A stretch of DNA of 64,000 nt from contig NZ_PVZV01000007.1 of the NCBI RefSeq assembly GCF_002995495.1, positions 496,001 to 560,000 of the forward strand, in the 5' to 3' direction. Every line of letters starts with the position of its first letter. Positions within the stretch are counted from its first letter, which is position 1. Position numbers and translations under genes: made by a program. Positions 42,352 through 51,291 of the stretch are shown one piece after another. Origin of the DNA: Actinocorallia populi (GTDB lineage: Bacteria > Actinomycetota > Actinomycetes > Streptosporangiales > Streptosporangiaceae). The notes below the pieces were generated by a model that saw only the letters and a program-made list of their open reading frames with translations, ran no database searches and was not told the DNA's origin.

Positions 42352-43667
42352 TACTCGTAGGCCTTGGCCGCGGCCTTCTCCAGGGCCTCGGCGGCGCCGT
42401 CCACGTCGGCCGGGTTCTTCAGGAAGTCCTGCAGGATCTTCCACTCGCCGGCGCCCTTGGTGCCGCCGAAGGAGGCAGGGGCCAGGTCGGACATGTCGAA
42501 GCGGACGTTGTCGCCGGCGTCGATGACGGACTTGGCGATGGAGCGCTGGATCTCGTCGGGGTAGACCGCCAGGTCGAGGTTCTTGTTCGGCGAGACCATG
42601 CCGCCGTTCTCGGCCCACAGCTCGGCCGCCTCGGGCGAGGCCAGGTACTCCACGAGCTCCTGGGCGCCCTCGCTGTCCTTGAGGACGACGGCGGCGTCGC
42701 CGCCGCTGACCACCGGGGCCGTCGAGCCGACCGCGGGGAACGGGAAGAACAGCGCGTCGGTGCCGACCTTCGCGTCGGTGTTCTCGCCGATGACGCCGGA
42801 GACGAAGTCGCCCTCGTAGACCATCGCGGCCTTCGCCGGGTCCTTGAAGGTGTTGACGACCGAGGTCGGGAAGTCCGTGGACAGCGCGCCCGGCTGGCCG
42901 CCGTTGATGAACTCCTTCTTGCCCCACAGCTCGGCGAGCGTCTTCAGCGCGGTCTTGACGGTGCCGTCGGTCCACGGGATCTCGTGCTTGGCCAGCTTGT
43001 CGTAGTTCTCCGGCCCGGCCTGGGAGAGGTAGACGTTCTCGAACCAGTCGGTCAGCGTCCAGCCGTCGGCGCCGGCGATCGACAGCGGCGCCACGCCGGA
43101 GTCGGCGATCGTCTGCGCGGACTTCACCCAGTCGGCCCACGTGGCGGGCGGCTGGACCCCGGCGTCCTCGAACGCCTTGGGCCGGTACCAGACGGTGGAC
43201 TTGTTGGCGGCCTTGAAGTACACCGCGTACTGGGTGCCGTCGACGGTGCCCAGCGTCTTCCAGATCGGGGCGAAGTTCTCGTCCGTGGCCTTCTGCGCGT
43301 CCTGCGCCAGCGGCTTCAGCCAGCCCTTCTTTGCGAAGTCGTTGATGGCGCCCTGGTTGGGCATCATCGCGACGTCCGGCTGGCCGCCGCCGGGGATCTT
43401 GGAGGACAGGACGGTGATGAGGGTGTCGCCGTTGGAGGTGAAGTTGACCTTCGCCCCGGTCTTGGCGGCGAAGCCGTCGAGGACCTTCTGGAAGTTGGTC
43501 TGCTCACCGCCGCCGGCCGACCATGGGCCGGCCACCTCGAGCGTCACGCCCTTGAGATCGGCGGAGGCGGTCTCCTCACCGCCGTCGTCGCCGCCTCCGC
43601 ATGCCGCGGTGGCCGAGAGAACGAGACCTGCGACGAGAGACACGCCGACGAAACGGGGGGTGCGCAT
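42351..43667 (-). CDS. Sugar-binding lipoprotein of an ABC importer
   Basis: The 438-residue extracellular solute-binding protein (family 1) has a Sec signal peptide with basic MRTPR, a hydrophobic core and a lipobox ending at C23 (SATAAC). The mature part starts GGGDDGGEETAS. Conserved two-lobe motifs include NFQKVLDGFAAKTGAKVNFTS, PDVAMMPNQGAIND and VYFKAANKSTVWYR (parts). It leads the operon, one base overlapping the inserted-domain permease. Substrate unknown. The upstream region (43668-43790) holds its promoter, but no LacI operator was found there. Confidence 0.9.
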   Translation of the reverse strand: MRTPRFVGVSLVAGLVLSATAACGGGDDGGEETASADLKGVTLEVAGPWSAGGGEQTNFQKVLDGFAAKTGAKVNFTSNGDTLITVLSSKIPGGGQPDVAMMPNQGAINDFAKKGWLKPLAQDAQKATDENFAPIWKTLGTVDGTQYAVYFKAANKSTVWYRPKAFEDAGVQPPATWADWVKSAQTIADSGVAPLSIAGADGWTLTDWFENVYLSQAGPENYDKLAKHEIPWTDGTVKTALKTLAELWGKKEFINGGQPGALSTDFPTSVVNTFKDPAKAAMVYEGDFVSGVIGENTDAKVGTDALFFPFPAVGSTAPVVSGGDAAVVLKDSEGAQELVEYLASPEAAELWAENGGMVSPNKNLDLAVYPDEIQRSIAKSVIDAGDNVRFDMSDLAPASFGGTKGAGEWKILQDFLKNPADVDGAAEALEKAAAKAYE

Positions 43668-43790
43668 GCTCTTGCTCCTCTGGTTCGGGTGGGTTCCGGC
43701 TCAGTACCCTCCCTACCGGTGAGTCACACGATCTCTCTTTACCACCCCCTTATTCGTGAGGAGATCGTTACGGACGAGATCATGAAGAAC

Positions 43791-43819
43791 GGCGGGCCCC
43801 CGAAGCGCAAGGGCCCGCC
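43791..43819 (-). terminator. Hairpin after the Xaa-Pro peptidase gene
   Basis: GGCGGGCCC (43791-43799) pairs with GGGCCCGCC (43811-43819), 22 nt past the peptidase stop; on the minus strand it is followed by GTTCTTC. Confidence 0.7.
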
Positions 43820-43840
43820 GTGACAAAAACCCCTCCCGTC

Positions 43841-44965
43841 TCATCCGTCCACGACGACGAGCTCCCGGGGCGTGGTGTTCATGCGCTCGGCGCCGTCCTC
43901 GGTGCACACCACGATGTCCTCGATACGGGCGCCGTGCGCGCCGGGATAGATGCCGGGCTCCACGGAGAACGCCATGCCGGGCTCCAGCGGCTCGGTGTTC
44001 CCGCTGACGATGTAGGGGTGTTCGTGGGTCTGCAGGCCGATGCCGTGGCCGGTGCGGTGCACGAAGTACTCCCCGTACCCGGCGGCGGCGATGAGGTCGC
44101 GGGCGGCGGCGTCCACCGCCTCGGGCGCCGCACCCGGCCGCACCGCGCGCACCGCGGCCTCCTGCGCCTCCAGCAGCACCCCGTAGTACTCCTGGAAGTC
44201 CCGCGGCGGCGCCCCGACGCTGTAGTTGCGGGTGGAGTCGGAGCAGTAGCCGCTGGGCATGGTGCCGCCGATGTCGACCACGACCGGGTCGCCGGACCCG
44301 ATGACCCGGTCGGACAGCTCGTGGTGCGGGCTGGCCCCGTTGGGCCCGGAGCCGACGATGACGAAGTCGACGCTCACGTGCCCCTCGGCCAGGATCGCCT
44401 CGGCGATGTCCCGGCCGACCTCCCGCTCGGTGCGCCCGGCCCGCAGCAGCCGCGGCACCAGGGCGTGCACCCGGTCGATGGCCGCGCCCGCCTCGCGCAG
44501 CGCCTCGACCTCCGCGGCGCTCTTGCGCATCCGCAGCCGCCGCATCACCTCGCCCGCCGCGACCTGCCGCACCCCCGGCATGGCCTCCCGCAGCCGCAGC
44601 ACCATCATCGCCCACATCTGGTCGGCGACGGCGACCGTCCCCGTACCGGGCAGCCGCGCGGCGACCAGCGCGTACGGGTCCTCCGTCTCCTCCCAGGGCA
44701 CGAACTCCAGCCCCAGGCCCCCCGCCGGGGACGCCTGCACCGTGGGCAGCTCCAGCCGCGGCACCACCATGAACGGCTCGCCCTCGGCCGGAACGGCCAG
44801 GCACGTCAGCCGCTCCATGGCGTGCGCGTGGTACCCGCTGACATATCTCAGGTCGGCTCCGGGGGTGAGCAGCACCGCTCCCAGCCCCGCCTCCGCCACG
44901 GCCTTGCGCACCTCGGCCAGCCGCTCCGCCGGGTACAGGCGCCTCATCAGGTCATCGTCGATCAT
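43841..44965 (-). CDS. Xaa-Pro dipeptidase/aminopeptidase P-like metallopeptidase (PepE-like)
   Basis: The 374-residue creatinase-fold peptidase (M24) has an N-terminal domain (1-135) and a catalytic pita-bread domain. All five metal ligands are visible: VVVDIGG (Asp), YCSDSTRNY (Asp), HRTGHGIGL (His), SVEPGIY (Glu) and ARIEDIVV (Glu). It removes N-terminal residues before proline or splits Xaa-Pro dipeptides with Mn or Co. Its place next to the exonuclease and helY-tat-paf block matches M. tuberculosis pepE (Rv2089c). Its start codon lies only 30 nt from that of the divergent exonuclease. Confidence 0.92.
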   Translation of the reverse strand: MIDDDLMRRLYPAERLAEVRKAVAEAGLGAVLLTPGADLRYVSGYHAHAMERLTCLAVPAEGEPFMVVPRLELPTVQASPAGGLGLEFVPWEETEDPYALVAARLPGTGTVAVADQMWAMMVLRLREAMPGVRQVAAGEVMRRLRMRKSAAEVEALREAGAAIDRVHALVPRLLRAGRTEREVGRDIAEAILAEGHVSVDFVIVGSGPNGASPHHELSDRVIGSGDPVVVDIGGTMPSGYCSDSTRNYSVGAPPRDFQEYYGVLLEAQEAAVRAVRPGAAPEAVDAAARDLIAAAGYGEYFVHRTGHGIGLQTHEHPYIVSGNTEPLEPGMAFSVEPGIYPGAHGARIEDIVVCTEDGAERMNTTPRELVVVDG

Positions 44966-44971
44966 TCCCCC

Positions 44972-44988
44972 AAGCTAACCGCTAGGGT
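44972..44988. promoter_or_regulatory. Back-to-back -10 elements of two divergent leaderless genes
   Basis: Minus-strand TAGCTT (44977-44972) is 6 nt before the peptidase ATG (44965). Plus-strand TAGGGT (44983-44988) is 7 nt before the exonuclease ATG (44996). Only 5 nt separate the hexamers, so each -35 would fall at the other gene's start codon. Confidence 0.5.
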
Positions 44989-44995
44989 GGGGCGC

Positions 44996-45910
44996 ATGCC
45001 CGCCGGACGCCTGATGCTGCTGGACACGCCCTCTTTGTACTTCCGCGCGTTCTTCGGGGTGCCCGAGTCGGTGAAGGCTCCCGACGGCACACCGGTGAAC
45101 GCCGTGCGGGGCCTGCTCGACATGATCGCCAGACTGGTCTCCGAGCGGCGGCCCACGCGGCTGGTGTGCTGCTTCGACGCCGACTGGCGCCCGGAGTTCC
45201 GGGTCGCGGCGATCCCCTCCTACAAGGCGCACCGCGTCGCGGAGGAGACGCCCGAGGGGTCGGTGGAGGAGACGCCCGACACGCTCACCCCGCAGCTGCC
45301 GGTCATCGACGCGGTGCTGGACGCGCTGGGGCTGGCGCGCACGTCCGTGCCCGGCTACGAGGCCGACGACGTCATCGGCACGCTCGCCGCCCGCGACCCG
45401 GGACCGGTGGACGTGGTGACCGGCGACCGCGACCTCTTCCAGCTCGTCGACGCCGACCGCGACGTCCGCATCCTCTACACCGCCAAGGGCATCCGCAACC
45501 TGGAGGTCTTCGGCGAGCAGGAGGTCGCCGCCAAGTACGGCATCCCCGGCCGCGCCTACGCCGACTACGCGATCCTGCGCGGCGACCCCAGCGACGGCCT
45601 GCCGGGCGTCACCGGCATCGGGGAGAAGACCGCCGCCACGCTCATCTCCCGCTTCGGGTCGCTGGCCGGACTGCTGGAGGCACTGGACGCCGGGGTCACC
45701 GAGGGCCTTCCCCCCGGCAACCGCAGGCGCCTGGAGGCCGGACGCGCCTACCTGGGCCCGGCCGAGCTGGTGTGCCGGGTCGCCACGGACCTGCCGATCC
45801 AGGTCGACGACACGCTGCCGTCGGCGCCCAAGGACCCCGCGGCCCTGGACGCGCTGGCCGAGCGCTGGAACCTCGCCTCACCGGTGAAGCGGCTCCTCGC
45901 GGCGTTGTAA
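44996..45910 (+). CDS. 5'-3' exonuclease (PolI N-terminal-like)
   Basis: The 304-residue flap/5'-3' exonuclease resembles the N-terminal domain of DNA polymerase I. Acidic metal-site motifs are LLDTPSLYFRAFFG, CCFDADWRPEFR (with SYKAHR), GYEADDVIGTLA, VTGDRDLFQLV and GDPSDGLPGVTGIGEKTA with the helix-hairpin-helix. It should remove RNA primers or flaps. It corresponds to M. tuberculosis Rv2090, in the same order between pepE and helY. The ATG is preceded by TAGGGT at 7 nt, with no Shine-Dalgarno. Confidence 0.92.
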   Translation: MPAGRLMLLDTPSLYFRAFFGVPESVKAPDGTPVNAVRGLLDMIARLVSERRPTRLVCCFDADWRPEFRVAAIPSYKAHRVAEETPEGSVEETPDTLTPQLPVIDAVLDALGLARTSVPGYEADDVIGTLAARDPGPVDVVTGDRDLFQLVDADRDVRILYTAKGIRNLEVFGEQEVAAKYGIPGRAYADYAILRGDPSDGLPGVTGIGEKTAATLISRFGSLAGLLEALDAGVTEGLPPGNRRRLEAGRAYLGPAELVCRVATDLPIQVDDTLPSAPKDPAALDALAERWNLASPVKRLLAAL

Positions 45911-45916
45911 CGGTCC

Positions 45917-45934
45917 CTGTGTCACCGGGCACAG
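45917..45934. promoter_or_regulatory. Possible Crp/Fnr-type binding site
   Basis: CTGTG-N8-CACAG, an imperfect palindrome about 90 nt before a two-gene unit that ends in a Crp/Fnr-family gene. Shape and position suit autoregulation, but only the outer half-sites match. Confidence 0.3.
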
Positions 45935-46021
45935 ATCTCCTGGGCAGGCAGGCGCAACCTTTCTTCGCGTGCGGGTGTTCCCTGGCAAGGGATGACCCCT
46001 GACGCTCCCGGAAGGCACCCG

Positions 46022-46429
46022 ATGACCGTCCTGCACAGCCCCCGCCCCCTGCCCTTCACCGACGCCTCCGACGCCGAGCTCGCCCGTTGCGTCCAGCGCT
46101 CCAACCACGACACGGCGCTGGCCGGGTGGGCGGTCACCACGATGGCCCTGGGCCTGCTCGTCCAGGCGGTGCTGCTCGCGCAGGCGCCGCCGTCCCCCGC
46201 CCAGGCCGTCCTGGCCGCCCTGGGCGTGCCGCTGCTGGCCGCCGGCACCCGCATCGTGCTGCTGCTGGACCACGCCTCGACGTCGATCGGCTCGGCCGCC
46301 GACCGCGTCCAGCTCCTCGCCGGGATCGAGACCCGGCGGTTCTGGACCTTCCGCGCCCGCCTGTGGACCCTGGGCACCGGCGCGGCGTTCGCCCTCTGGA
46401 CCGTGGCCGTCCAGCTGGTGGCGCACTGA
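46022..46429 (+). CDS. Small membrane protein of unknown function
   Basis: The 135-residue product has an N-terminal cytosolic segment with a conserved-looking DASDAELARCVQRSNHDTALAG (in parts), then about three membrane helices: VTTMALGLLVQAVLLAQA, VLAALGVPLLAAGTRIVLLL and a C-terminal LGTGAAFALWTVAVQLVA. No family is recognised. GGAAGG lies 7 nt before the ATG. It ends 10 nt before the Crp/Fnr-type gene, so the two are probably one unit, and it may be the membrane partner or target of that regulator. Confidence 0.6.
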   Translation: MTVLHSPRPLPFTDASDAELARCVQRSNHDTALAGWAVTTMALGLLVQAVLLAQAPPSPAQAVLAALGVPLLAAGTRIVLLLDHASTSIGSAADRVQLLAGIETRRFWTFRARLWTLGTGAAFALWTVAVQLVAH

Positions 46430-46439
46430 ACGGAGGACC

Positions 46440-47126
46440 ATGACCGACTCCCCTCCCACGACGTTCTGGAGCAGCCTGGAGCCGCCCGCCCGCGAGGCCC
46501 TGCTGCGCGGCGGGCGGCTGCGCCGGTACCGCTCCGGCGAGCACCTGTGCTACCAGGGCGAGCCCGCCGACCACGTACTCGTCCTGCGCGAGGGCTGGGT
46601 CAAGGTCTGGATGACCGACGAGGACGGCCACGAGTGCGTGATCGCGGTGCGCGGCCCCGGCGACCTGCTCGGCGAGGCGGGGCCGCTCACCGGCACCGCC
46701 CGCACCGCGACCGCCACCGCGCTGCACGGGGTGATCGCGCTGTCGGTCCCCCTGGCGCGGTTCAACGCCTTCCTCGGCGAGCACCCCGGCGCCTGGCCGA
46801 AGGTGTTCGGCTCGATCAACCGGCGCCTGAACCAGTCCGACGCGCGCATCATGGCGCTGGGCGGCCGGTTCGGCGCCGCCCGGCTGGCGCTGTTCATGCT
46901 GCGGCTCGCCGCCGACAGCGGGCGGGCCCGCCCCGGCGGCGGGGTGAGCATCCCTCCGCTGTCGCAGGCCGAGCTGGGCAGCTGCGTGGACTCCTCCCGC
47001 GAGACCGTCGCCCGCGCGCTGCGCGAGTGGCGGACGCTGGGATTCGTGGAGACCGGCTGGCGCCGCACCACGATCCTGGACCCCGAGGGCCTGCGCGCCC
47101 ACGCCGAGACCTACGAGGGCTCCTGA
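46440..47126 (+). CDS. Crp/Fnr-family transcriptional regulator
   Basis: The 228-residue regulator has an N-terminal cyclic-nucleotide-binding fold (about 10-125: LCYQGEPADHVLVLREGWVKV, then GPGDLLGEAGPLTGTARTATATA, parts), a dimer helix (about 125-160) and a winged helix (about 170-220) with LSQAELGSCVDSSRETVARALREW as the recognition region. The phosphate-binding GE..L..AP..ATATA pattern is kept, but direct cAMP binding is unproven. It has no Cys cluster, so it is not an FNR iron-sulphur sensor. Its stop lies in a terminator hairpin. Confidence 0.9.
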   Translation: MTDSPPTTFWSSLEPPAREALLRGGRLRRYRSGEHLCYQGEPADHVLVLREGWVKVWMTDEDGHECVIAVRGPGDLLGEAGPLTGTARTATATALHGVIALSVPLARFNAFLGEHPGAWPKVFGSINRRLNQSDARIMALGGRFGAARLALFMLRLAADSGRARPGGGVSIPPLSQAELGSCVDSSRETVARALREWRTLGFVETGWRRTTILDPEGLRAHAETYEGS

Positions 47127-47142
47127 CCGCCGGGAGCCCTCG
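47114..47142. terminator. Hairpin overlapping the end of the Crp/Fnr gene
   Basis: CGAGGGCTC (47114-47122) pairs with GAGCCCTCG (47134-47142); the stop codon lies in the stem-loop. It separates two convergent genes. Confidence 0.65.
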
Positions 47143-47172
47143 CCTTGACGCAGTAAGGTCACTTGCGGGCGG

Positions 47173-49902
47173 TCAGGCGACGCTCGAGTACGCCACCACA
47201 CCGCGGCGCATCGCGTCCGCCGCCTTGCGCGCGGTGTCCCTGACCGGCCCCGGGCCCGCGGCGTCCGCGATCTGCCCGAGCAGGTCCATCAGCTGCTTGA
47301 TCGCCCGCACGAAGTCACCGGCGGTCATGCCCGCCTCGGTGAGCACCTCGTCCAGGTCCTCGCCGCCGGTCCACCGGTAGGCCGCCCACGCGAACCCCAG
47401 GTCCGGCTCCCGCTGGAAGGAGACCTGGTTGTCCTTCTCCACGCCCTCCAGCTCGCCCCACAGGCGCACCATGCGGGTCAGCACGTCCCGCGTGCCCGGC
47501 GGGATCTTCGGCGGCGCCGCGTCGTCCGGCTGCCGCGACTCGTACACCAGCGCCGACACGCACGCCGCCAGCTCCGCCGGGCCCAGCCCGTCCCACAGGC
47601 CCTCCCGCAGCGACTCGGCCGTCAGCAGGTCCAGCTCCGAGTAGATGCGGCCCAGCCGCCTGCCCTCGTCGGTGACCCGCCCGTCCTTGAGGTACTCCAG
47701 CTGCTCCAGCACCGAGCAGACCCGGGCGAACGTGCGGGCGATGACCTGCGAGCGCGACTCCACCCGGCGCCGCAGCCCCGAGGTCTCCCGCTCGGTGCGG
47801 AAGTAGCGCTCCGCCCAGCGGGCGTGGTCCTCGCGCTGGTCGCAACCGTGGCACGGGTGCTGCTTGAGCCGCGTGCGCAGCCGCTGGATCTCCGCGTCGT
47901 CGCCGTCGGCGCCGCCGCCGCGCGTCCGGTGCCGCTTCACCTCGCCGTGCGGCACCTTCTCGCGCAGCGTCGCCGCCATGTCCTTGCGGTGCTGGGGGTT
48001 GCGCGGGCTGAACCACTTGGGGATCTTGATCCGCTCGACGGGCTCGGCCGGGGCGGTGAAGTCCGCCATCGTCAGGCGCTTGACCTGCCGGCTGTCCAGC
48101 AGCACCAGCGGGGCCGGGCCGTCGGAGCGCTTGGCCACCCCGGTGTCCAGGATCAGCGCCGCACCCGCGCTGCGGCCCGTCGGCACCACCACCACGTCCC
48201 CCGGACGCAGCCGCTCCAGCGAACGCGCCACCTCCAGCCGCCGCGCCCCCGCCCGCTCCCGCGACAGCGCCGACTCGGCGTCCGACAGGGCGCGGCGCAG
48301 GCCCGCGTACTCCATGAAGTCGCCCAGATGGCACTCGGCGGCCTCGCGGTACCCGGCCATCGCCTCCTCGGCCTTGCGCAGCTGCCGCGCCAGCCCCACC
48401 ACGGCCCGGTCCGCCTGGAACTGCGCGAACGACTCCTCCAGCAGCGTCGCCGCCCGCTCCCTGCCGACCGCGCCGACCAGGTTCACCGCCATGTTGTAGG
48501 ACGGGCGGAAACTGGAGTTCAGCGGGTAGGTGCGGGTCGAGGCCAGCCCGGCGACCGAACCGGGGTCCATGCCCGGCTGGTACAGCACCACCGCGTGGCC
48601 CTCGACGTCGATGCCGCGCCGGCCCGCGCGGCCCGTCAGCTGGGTGTACTCCCCCGGCGTCAGGTCGACGTGCTGCTCGCCGTTCCACTTGTCGAGCTTC
48701 TCGATCATCACGGTCCGGGCCGGCATGTTCACGCCGAGCGCCAGGGTCTCGGTGGCGAACACCGCCTTGATGAGGTTGTCGGCGAACAGGTCCTCGACGA
48801 CCTCCTTGAACACCGGCAGCATGCCCGCGTGGTGGGCGGCGATGCCGCGCTCCAGGCCGGCGAGCCAGTTGTGGTAGCCCAGGACCAGCTTGTCGGCCTC
48901 GGGGATGTCGGCGGTGCGCTCCTCGGCCCGGCGGCGGATCAGCTGGGCGTCCTCCCGCGAGGTCAGCCGCAGCCCCGACAGCAGGCACTGCTCCACCGCG
49001 GCCTCGCACCCGGCCCGGCTGAAGATGAACGTGATCACCGGCAGCAGCCCTGCCCGGTCCAGCCGCTGGATCACGTCAGGGCGCGGCGGCGGCCGGAACC
49101 GCACCGGGCGGTGGTCGCGGCGCCGCCCCGAGCGGCGGCTGTTGTTGATCTTGGATTTGCGCACGTCGTCCAGCGAGATCCGGCGCAGCTCCGGATTGAC
49201 CTTCGGGCGGCCCTCCCGGCCGTCGTCCACGAACAGGTCGTGCAGCCGGGTGCCCACCATCATGTGCTGCCACAACGGCACCGGCCGGTGCTCGTCCACG
49301 ATCACCGTGGTGTCGCCGCGCACCGCCTGCAGCCACTCGCCGAACTCCTCGGCGTTGGACACCGTCGCCGACAGCGCCGCCACCCGCACCGAGTCCGGCA
49401 GGTGGATGATCACCTCTTCCCAGACCGCGCCGCGGAACCTGTCGGCCAGGTAGTGGACCTCGTCCATCACCACGTAACCCAGCTGCGCCAGGGTCTGCGA
49501 CCCCGCGTACAGCATGTTCCGCAGCACCTCCGTCGTCATCACGACGATCGGGGCCTCGCCGTTGACGGAGTTGTCACCCGTCAGCAGGCCGACCCGCGAG
49601 GCGCCGTAGCGCTTCTGCAGATCGCTGAACTTCTGGTTCGACAGCGCCTTGATCGGGGTCGTGTAGAAGCATTTACGGCCCTCGCGCAGCGCCAGGTGGA
49701 CGGCGAACTCCCCCACCACGGTCTTGCCCGATCCGGTGGGCGCCGCGACCAGGACCCCGTGCCCCTGCTCCAGGGCGCGGCAGCCCCTGAGCTGGAACTC
49801 GTCGAGGTCGAAGTCGTACAGGCCCTGGAACTCCCGCAAGGCGGGCCCGTTCTGCGAAACCTGTCTCCTGTGGGCCGCATAGCGCTCGGCGGGACTGCTC
49901 AT
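47173..49902 (-). CDS. helY: HelY, Ski2/Mtr4-like DEAD/DEAH RNA helicase
   Basis: The 909-residue superfamily 2 helicase has a Q-motif-like DLDEFQLRGCRALEQ, motif I AAPTGSGKT, Ia TTPIKALSNQK, II VVMDEVHYL (DEVH), III LSATVSN, IV/V GIAAHHAGMLP and FATETLALGVNMPA, and VI QLTGRAGRRGID. The C-terminal part (about 560-900) has DSHCT-like helices and a CxxC pair in HPCHGCDQ. The order of motifs matches M. tuberculosis HelY (Rv2092c), and so does the location beside tatC and the exonuclease. It probably unwinds structured RNA during decay. ATG 49902 is used; a GTG two codons upstream is possible. Confidence 0.93.
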   Translation of the reverse strand: MSSPAERYAAHRRQVSQNGPALREFQGLYDFDLDEFQLRGCRALEQGHGVLVAAPTGSGKTVVGEFAVHLALREGRKCFYTTPIKALSNQKFSDLQKRYGASRVGLLTGDNSVNGEAPIVVMTTEVLRNMLYAGSQTLAQLGYVVMDEVHYLADRFRGAVWEEVIIHLPDSVRVAALSATVSNAEEFGEWLQAVRGDTTVIVDEHRPVPLWQHMMVGTRLHDLFVDDGREGRPKVNPELRRISLDDVRKSKINNSRRSGRRRDHRPVRFRPPPRPDVIQRLDRAGLLPVITFIFSRAGCEAAVEQCLLSGLRLTSREDAQLIRRRAEERTADIPEADKLVLGYHNWLAGLERGIAAHHAGMLPVFKEVVEDLFADNLIKAVFATETLALGVNMPARTVMIEKLDKWNGEQHVDLTPGEYTQLTGRAGRRGIDVEGHAVVLYQPGMDPGSVAGLASTRTYPLNSSFRPSYNMAVNLVGAVGRERAATLLEESFAQFQADRAVVGLARQLRKAEEAMAGYREAAECHLGDFMEYAGLRRALSDAESALSRERAGARRLEVARSLERLRPGDVVVVPTGRSAGAALILDTGVAKRSDGPAPLVLLDSRQVKRLTMADFTAPAEPVERIKIPKWFSPRNPQHRKDMAATLREKVPHGEVKRHRTRGGGADGDDAEIQRLRTRLKQHPCHGCDQREDHARWAERYFRTERETSGLRRRVESRSQVIARTFARVCSVLEQLEYLKDGRVTDEGRRLGRIYSELDLLTAESLREGLWDGLGPAELAACVSALVYESRQPDDAAPPKIPPGTRDVLTRMVRLWGELEGVEKDNQVSFQREPDLGFAWAAYRWTGGEDLDEVLTEAGMTAGDFVRAIKQLMDLLGQIADAAGPGPVRDTARKAADAMRRGVVAYSSVA

Positions 49903-49954
49903 ACCCACCAGCCTATGGTTTCAGCAGGACCGATTCCCACCGAGTTTTCTGATC

Positions 49955-50821
49955 TTAACGGCGTTCCTCGAGGGGCGCGGGCTCCCCGATGTCGAACGGC
50001 TCGTCCTCGATCGCCGAGGCCTCGTCGTCCGACAGGCCCTCGTACAGCGACGGACGCGACGCCCGCCGCCTGTCCACCAGATAGGCCACGCCGTCGGAGA
50101 CGGTGAACAGCACCACCACCGGCAGCGCCAGCGAGACCATCGTGAACGGGTCGGCGCTGGGCGTGGCGGCCGCCGCGAACACGAAGATGCCGAAGATGAT
50201 CATCCGGCGCCACTTCTTGATCGTGGCGTGTGACAGGGCGCCGGCCAGGTTCAGGATCGTCACGATCAGCGGCAGCTCGAACGCCAGTCCGAACACCAGC
50301 AGCATGGTGACCAGGAACCTGAGGTACTCGTCGACGGTGATCAGCGCCGCGACGTCATCGGGCGTGAAGCCCAGGAACAGCGCCAGGCCCCGCTCGATCG
50401 TGAAGTACGCCAGGAACGAGCCCGCCAGGAACAGCGGCAGCGCCAGCGACAGGAACAGCACCGTCCAGCGCTTCTCCTTGCGGAGCATGCCGGGCGCCAC
50501 GAACGCCCACAACTGGTACAGCCACACCGGCGAGGAGGCGATCGCGCCGACCATGAACGCGATCTTCAGGTTCAGGAAGAAGGACGAGAAGATCCCGTTG
50601 ACCACCATCGAGCAGGCATCGCCCCGGAGGTCCTTGGACTGGGGAACCTCGCAGAACGGCTCCTTGAGGACGTCCCAGACCTCCTCCTTGACCATCCAGC
50701 CCAGCACCATGCCCGCCACCAGGCCCAGCAGCGCCTTGAGCAACCTGTTGCGCAGCTCACGCAGGTGGTCGAGAAGGGGCATGCGGCCCTCGGGATTTTC
50801 CGGACGCCTGCTCATCCTCAT
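49955..50821 (-). CDS. tatC: Twin-arginine translocase subunit TatC
   Basis: The 288-residue receptor of the Tat export system has six helices. The N-terminal cytosolic RMPLLDHLRELRNRLLKA contains the conserved HLxELRxRL motif and glutamate that binds twin-arginine signals; the middle has FVAPGMLRKEKRW; the fifth-sixth helices read FGLAFELPLIVTILNLAG. An acidic C-terminal tail (DDEASAIEDEPFDIGE) follows. It lies 49 nt after tatA. At least one Tat client (the NgcE-like lipoprotein) is encoded in this window. Confidence 0.96.
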   Translation of the reverse strand: MRMSRRPENPEGRMPLLDHLRELRNRLLKALLGLVAGMVLGWMVKEEVWDVLKEPFCEVPQSKDLRGDACSMVVNGIFSSFFLNLKIAFMVGAIASSPVWLYQLWAFVAPGMLRKEKRWTVLFLSLALPLFLAGSFLAYFTIERGLALFLGFTPDDVAALITVDEYLRFLVTMLLVFGLAFELPLIVTILNLAGALSHATIKKWRRMIIFGIFVFAAAATPSADPFTMVSLALPVVVLFTVSDGVAYLVDRRRASRPSLYEGLSDDEASAIEDEPFDIGEPAPLEERR

Positions 50822-50870
50822 CCTCGCGTCGGTTCAGTTGGGACAGGGACCGCGGCCGGGCCCCGGCAGA

Positions 50871-51149
50871 TCAGGAGGCGCTGTGCTTCTGGTCCTTGCT
50901 GACCGGCACGCCGTTCAGGGTGGTCCCGTCACCCTGCTGGCCGGCGGGCAGCTGCTGCGGGGCCGCCGCGGGCGCGGGCTGCTCCGGGCTCTCCGCCTTG
51001 TCCTCGTTCACCAGGCCCTTGGTCTCGGACTTGAAGATCCGCAGCGAACGGCCCAGGGACCGTGCCGCGTCCGGCATCTTCTTGGAACCGAACAGCACCA
51101 GGATCACAACAGCGATGAGCAGGAGCTCAGGCCAACCCAACGAACCCAT
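50871..51149 (-). CDS. tatA: Twin-arginine translocase subunit TatA
   Basis: The 92-residue pore subunit has one N-terminal helix ([19 protein letters not shown]), the FGxKKLP-like hinge [10 protein letters not shown], and an amphipathic helix ([17 protein letters not shown]), then a Pro/Gln-rich tail. It oligomerises to allow folded proteins across the membrane. No tatB is seen here; actinobacteria usually encode it elsewhere. The order pafC-small protein-tatA-tatC-helY follows mycobacteria. Confidence 0.95.
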   Translation of the reverse strand: MGSLGWPELLLIAVVILVLFGSKKMPDAARSLGRSLRIFKSETKGLVNEDKAESPEQPAPAAAPQQLPAGQQGDGTTLNGVPVSKDQKHSAS

Positions 51150-51291
51150 GGAATCCTCATTTCAGCAGGTCTACTCGCACCGATGCTACGCCCACCCAAA
51201 GGTAATACAGCGTGGCCGACCGGTAAATCCTACGTTTTCTTCGCCAAGCGCCCTATACCGCGGCCGAAACGCACGCCCCGGACGCGAACCG

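Noticed and set aside
47824-50106. A 760-codon plus-strand open frame
   Set aside because: Antisense to helY, with Arg/His/Pro/Gln-rich composition and no motif.
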